Shown here piece by piece: positions 62,378-64,000 of a stretch of 64,000 bases of DNA. The translations under genes and the position numbers were made by a program. Position 1 is the first letter of the stretch; every line of letters begins with the position of its first letter. The notes under the pieces are model-generated. The model saw nothing but the letters and a program-made list of their open reading frames with translations, searched no databases and had not been told where the DNA came from. Source of the DNA: Rhizobium sp. NXC24 (lineage in GTDB: Bacteria > Pseudomonadota > Alphaproteobacteria > Rhizobiales > Rhizobiaceae); assembly GCF_002944315.1 (NCBI RefSeq), contig NZ_CP024311.1, forward strand, positions 1,154,501-1,218,500, written 5' to 3'.

Positions 62378-62641
62378 ATGGCACGCTTCGAAATACCGAC
62401 ATCCGAAATGGCCATGATGGGTGGCAACAGCGCTGAGGCCCTTTGCGAGCTGGGCATAATCTATGCGACCGGCAGGGGCTGCCAGGCAGACCTCGTTGCC
62501 GCCCATAAATGGTTGAACATCGCCGCCATCAAGGGCAGCGACCGCGCCGCCGAGCTCCGCGCCGACGTCGCAGCAACGTTGACCAAGATGCAGCTCGCCG
62601 CAGCGCTCCGCGCCGCCCGCGAGTGGATGACCACGCACTGA
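62378..62641 (+). CDS. Sel1-repeat-like small protein, 87 aa
   Basis: The core NSAEALCELGIIYATGRGCQADLVAAHKWL..AA is one and a half Sel1 (TPR-like) repeats, with the AAHKWLNIAA half typical of the family. Most Sel1 proteins have several repeats, so this is a minimal form. It has no signal peptide. It is followed by a strong terminator. Partner unknown. Confidence 0.78.
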   Translation: MARFEIPTSEMAMMGGNSAEALCELGIIYATGRGCQADLVAAHKWLNIAAIKGSDRAAELRADVAATLTKMQLAAALRAAREWMTTH

Positions 62642-62720
62642 AGCGCGCCACAAAGAATACGACAATAGCCTCGAAAGAGGGGACCGGCAGCGGGCGGAGA
62701 GGCGCGCTGCCACAATCAGG

Positions 62721-62761
62721 AAAACCGCGACCGGCAGGAAACAAGGCCGGCGCGGTTTTTT
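62721..62761. terminator. bidirectional intrinsic terminator
   Basis: AAAACCGCG-CCGGC pairs with GCCGG-CGCGGTTTT over a loop, followed by TTTTTT on the plus strand and preceded by AAAA, so it can also serve the minus-strand aminotransferase gene that ends at 62775. Confidence 0.85.
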
Positions 62762-62774
62762 GATATTTTCGGTG

Positions 62775-63887
62775 TCAGCCGATCGCCTTCAACACCTTCG
62801 GCAGTGCTTCGGCCAGAAGGTCGAGATCGTGCTTCGGGCCGACGCTGATGCGAATGCAGCGATTGAGGGGCGCCACGCCGGGCATGCGGATGAAGACGCC
62901 ATGTTGGATCAGCCCATCGACGATGGCGCGCGCATAGGCACCATCGCGGCCGCAATCGACAGCAACGAAATTGGTGGCGGAGGCAAGCGGCGAAAGCCCG
63001 TTGTTGCGGGCGATCACGCCGATATGTTCCCGCGCGGCGTGGATTTTGCCGACGACTTCGGCGAGATAGGCCTGATCCTTCAGCGCCGCGAGCGCGGCTG
63101 CGGTCGCCAGCCGGTTCATGCCGAAGTGATTGCGGATCTTGTCGAAAGCCAACACTGTCTCCGGCACGCCAATGGCATAGCCGACACGCGCGCCCGCAAG
63201 GCCATAAGCCTTGGAGAAGGTGCGGGTGCGCAGCACATTCGGCAGATCGATCAGCGCGGAAATATCGGGCAAGGAGCCGGCGGGGCCGGTTTCGCTATAG
63301 GCCTCGTCGAGGATGAACAGGCAGCTTTCCGGCAAGGCGCGGGCAAAGTCGACGATCTTGTCGGCGTCCCACCAGCTTCCCATCGGATTGTCGGGGTTGG
63401 CGAAATAGACGAGCGGCGCGTTTTCGCGCTTCACCGCCTCCAGCAGCCCATCGAGATCCTCGCGATCGTTGACATAGGGCACCGTTACCAGCCGGCCGCC
63501 GAAACCGGCGACATGGAAATTGAAGGTCGGATAGCCACCGAGCGACGTGACGACGGGTGCTCCCGGCTCGACCACCATGCGTACGATGAGACCGAGCAGG
63601 CTGTCGATGCCTTCGCCGACGGCAATATTCGCGGACGTAACGCCGAGATGGGCGGCGAGCGCTGCCTTCAGGGCGAAATTTTCCGGATCGTTGTATTTCC
63701 AGATATCGCCTGCCTGCTCGCGCATGGTCTCGATGACGGAAGGGGCAGGGCCGAAGCCGTTTTCATTGGCGCCGATACGCGCCTGGACGGTCAGGCCGCG
63801 CTGACGTTCCAATGCTTCCGGGCCAACGAAGGGCACGGTGGAGGGGAGGGCGCTGATCAGCGGGGTGAAGCGCGAAAAGGCGGACAT
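62775..63887 (-). CDS. HisC-like PLP-dependent aminotransferase (class I/II), 370 aa
   Basis: Fold-type I aminotransferase related to histidinol-phosphate aminotransferase. It shows ANENGFGPAP (substrate phosphate region), YFANPDNPMGSWW, FILDEAYSE, and the PLP lysine in RTFSKAYGLAGARVGYAIG. Rhizobia carry several hisC-like genes. With no his genes next to it, this copy may act on aromatic amino acids or another substrate. It starts MSAFSRFTPLISALPS, and the remaining 113 bases of the window hold only its upstream region. Confidence 0.88.
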   Translation of the reverse strand: MSAFSRFTPLISALPSTVPFVGPEALERQRGLTVQARIGANENGFGPAPSVIETMREQAGDIWKYNDPENFALKAALAAHLGVTSANIAVGEGIDSLLGLIVRMVVEPGAPVVTSLGGYPTFNFHVAGFGGRLVTVPYVNDREDLDGLLEAVKRENAPLVYFANPDNPMGSWWDADKIVDFARALPESCLFILDEAYSETGPAGSLPDISALIDLPNVLRTRTFSKAYGLAGARVGYAIGVPETVLAFDKIRNHFGMNRLATAAALAALKDQAYLAEVVGKIHAAREHIGVIARNNGLSPLASATNFVAVDCGRDGAYARAIVDGLIQHGVFIRMPGVAPLNRCIRISVGPKHDLDLLAEALPKVLKAIG

Positions 63888-64000
63888 TCTGGCTTATCTT
63901 CCCGAATTCTGTTGCAAGGCGCAGCACAATAGGCGCTTGGCGAGCCGTTGCAAGGGCGGAAAAGCCTGGTGCCGACGGCTATTGCCGCTGGCGTTGGCCT

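Noticed and set aside
62760..63932. 390-codon open frame on the plus strand
   Set aside because: Antisense shadow of the HisC-like aminotransferase gene.
1..64000. tRNA, rRNA, CRISPR array, prophage or insertion sequence
   Set aside because: Looked for cloverleaf-like elements, regular direct repeats with spacers, transposase or integrase motifs and terminal inverted repeats; none could be supported.

Overview
The window is chromosomal DNA of an alphaproteobacterium of the family Rhizobiaceae, most likely genus Rhizobium. The main pointers are a feuN-feuP-feuQ locus, the order ccmI-ccmE-ccmF-ccmH, degP, a two-component pair and glnE next to a PleC-like kinase, high GC third positions, and palindromic intergenic repeats of a rhizobial type. 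Apart from those repeats the region looks like core chromosome: no rRNA, tRNA, CRISPR array, prophage or insertion sequence was recognised. The only element of the kind often gained by transfer is a small vapBC pair.

Layout. 1-2.4 kb: small hypothetical genes and a DUF1254/DUF1214 pair. 2.5-6.1 kb: bifunctional penicillin-binding protein, YcgN-type cysteine-cluster protein, YjbR protein and a Dabb-domain protein. 6.7-9.7 kb: FeuN/FeuP/FeuQ envelope signalling and a lipoprotein. 9.8-13.9 kb: cytochrome c maturation (ccmIEFH). 14-21 kb: DegP protease, a second OmpR-type two-component system, GlnE. 21-29 kb: PleC-like kinase, aminopeptidase N, a soluble chemoreceptor-like protein, an MFS carrier. 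29.3-33.2 kb: an unrecognised DNA-binding-like protein, two tiny genes, a divergent uracil-DNA glycosylase and a YegD-type Hsp70. 33.4-37.8 kb: RND efflux pair. 38-41.5 kb: a frameshifted SDR gene, ETF-ubiquinone oxidoreductase and a GNAT enzyme. 41.5-47 kb: vapBC, a DMT exporter divergent from an Lrp-type regulator, MgtE with a structured leader, and an MFS exporter. 47-51.5 kb: lipid kinase, a glutamine-synthetase-like enzyme divergent from a class III aminotransferase (probable polyamine use), and a Nudix hydrolase. 51.6-55.2 kb: polyprenyl-phosphate sugar synthase, an ArnT-like transferase and a flippase-like membrane protein. 55.2-58 kb: an ECF42-type sigma factor with three DGPF/YCII proteins and a divergent small membrane protein. 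58-64 kb: a VOC protein, a WYL regulator, AMP nucleosidase, small secreted or membrane proteins and a HisC-like aminotransferase.

The most interesting unit is at 55.2-58 kb. Upstream of the first DGPF gene lies a TGTCGA-N17-CGTC element, and a palindromic TGTCGA-N17-CGAC element lies between that operon and the divergent 76-residue membrane protein. These match the promoter signature I recall for ECF42 sigma factors. They suggest an autoregulated, bidirectional regulon to which the unknown small membrane protein belongs. Other points of note are a uracil-DNA glycosylase that has lost two of its four iron-sulfur cysteines, a chemoreceptor-like protein with reversed domain order, a one-base frameshift in an SDR gene, a candidate RNA leader of mgtE, and small genes below the usual length cut-offs.
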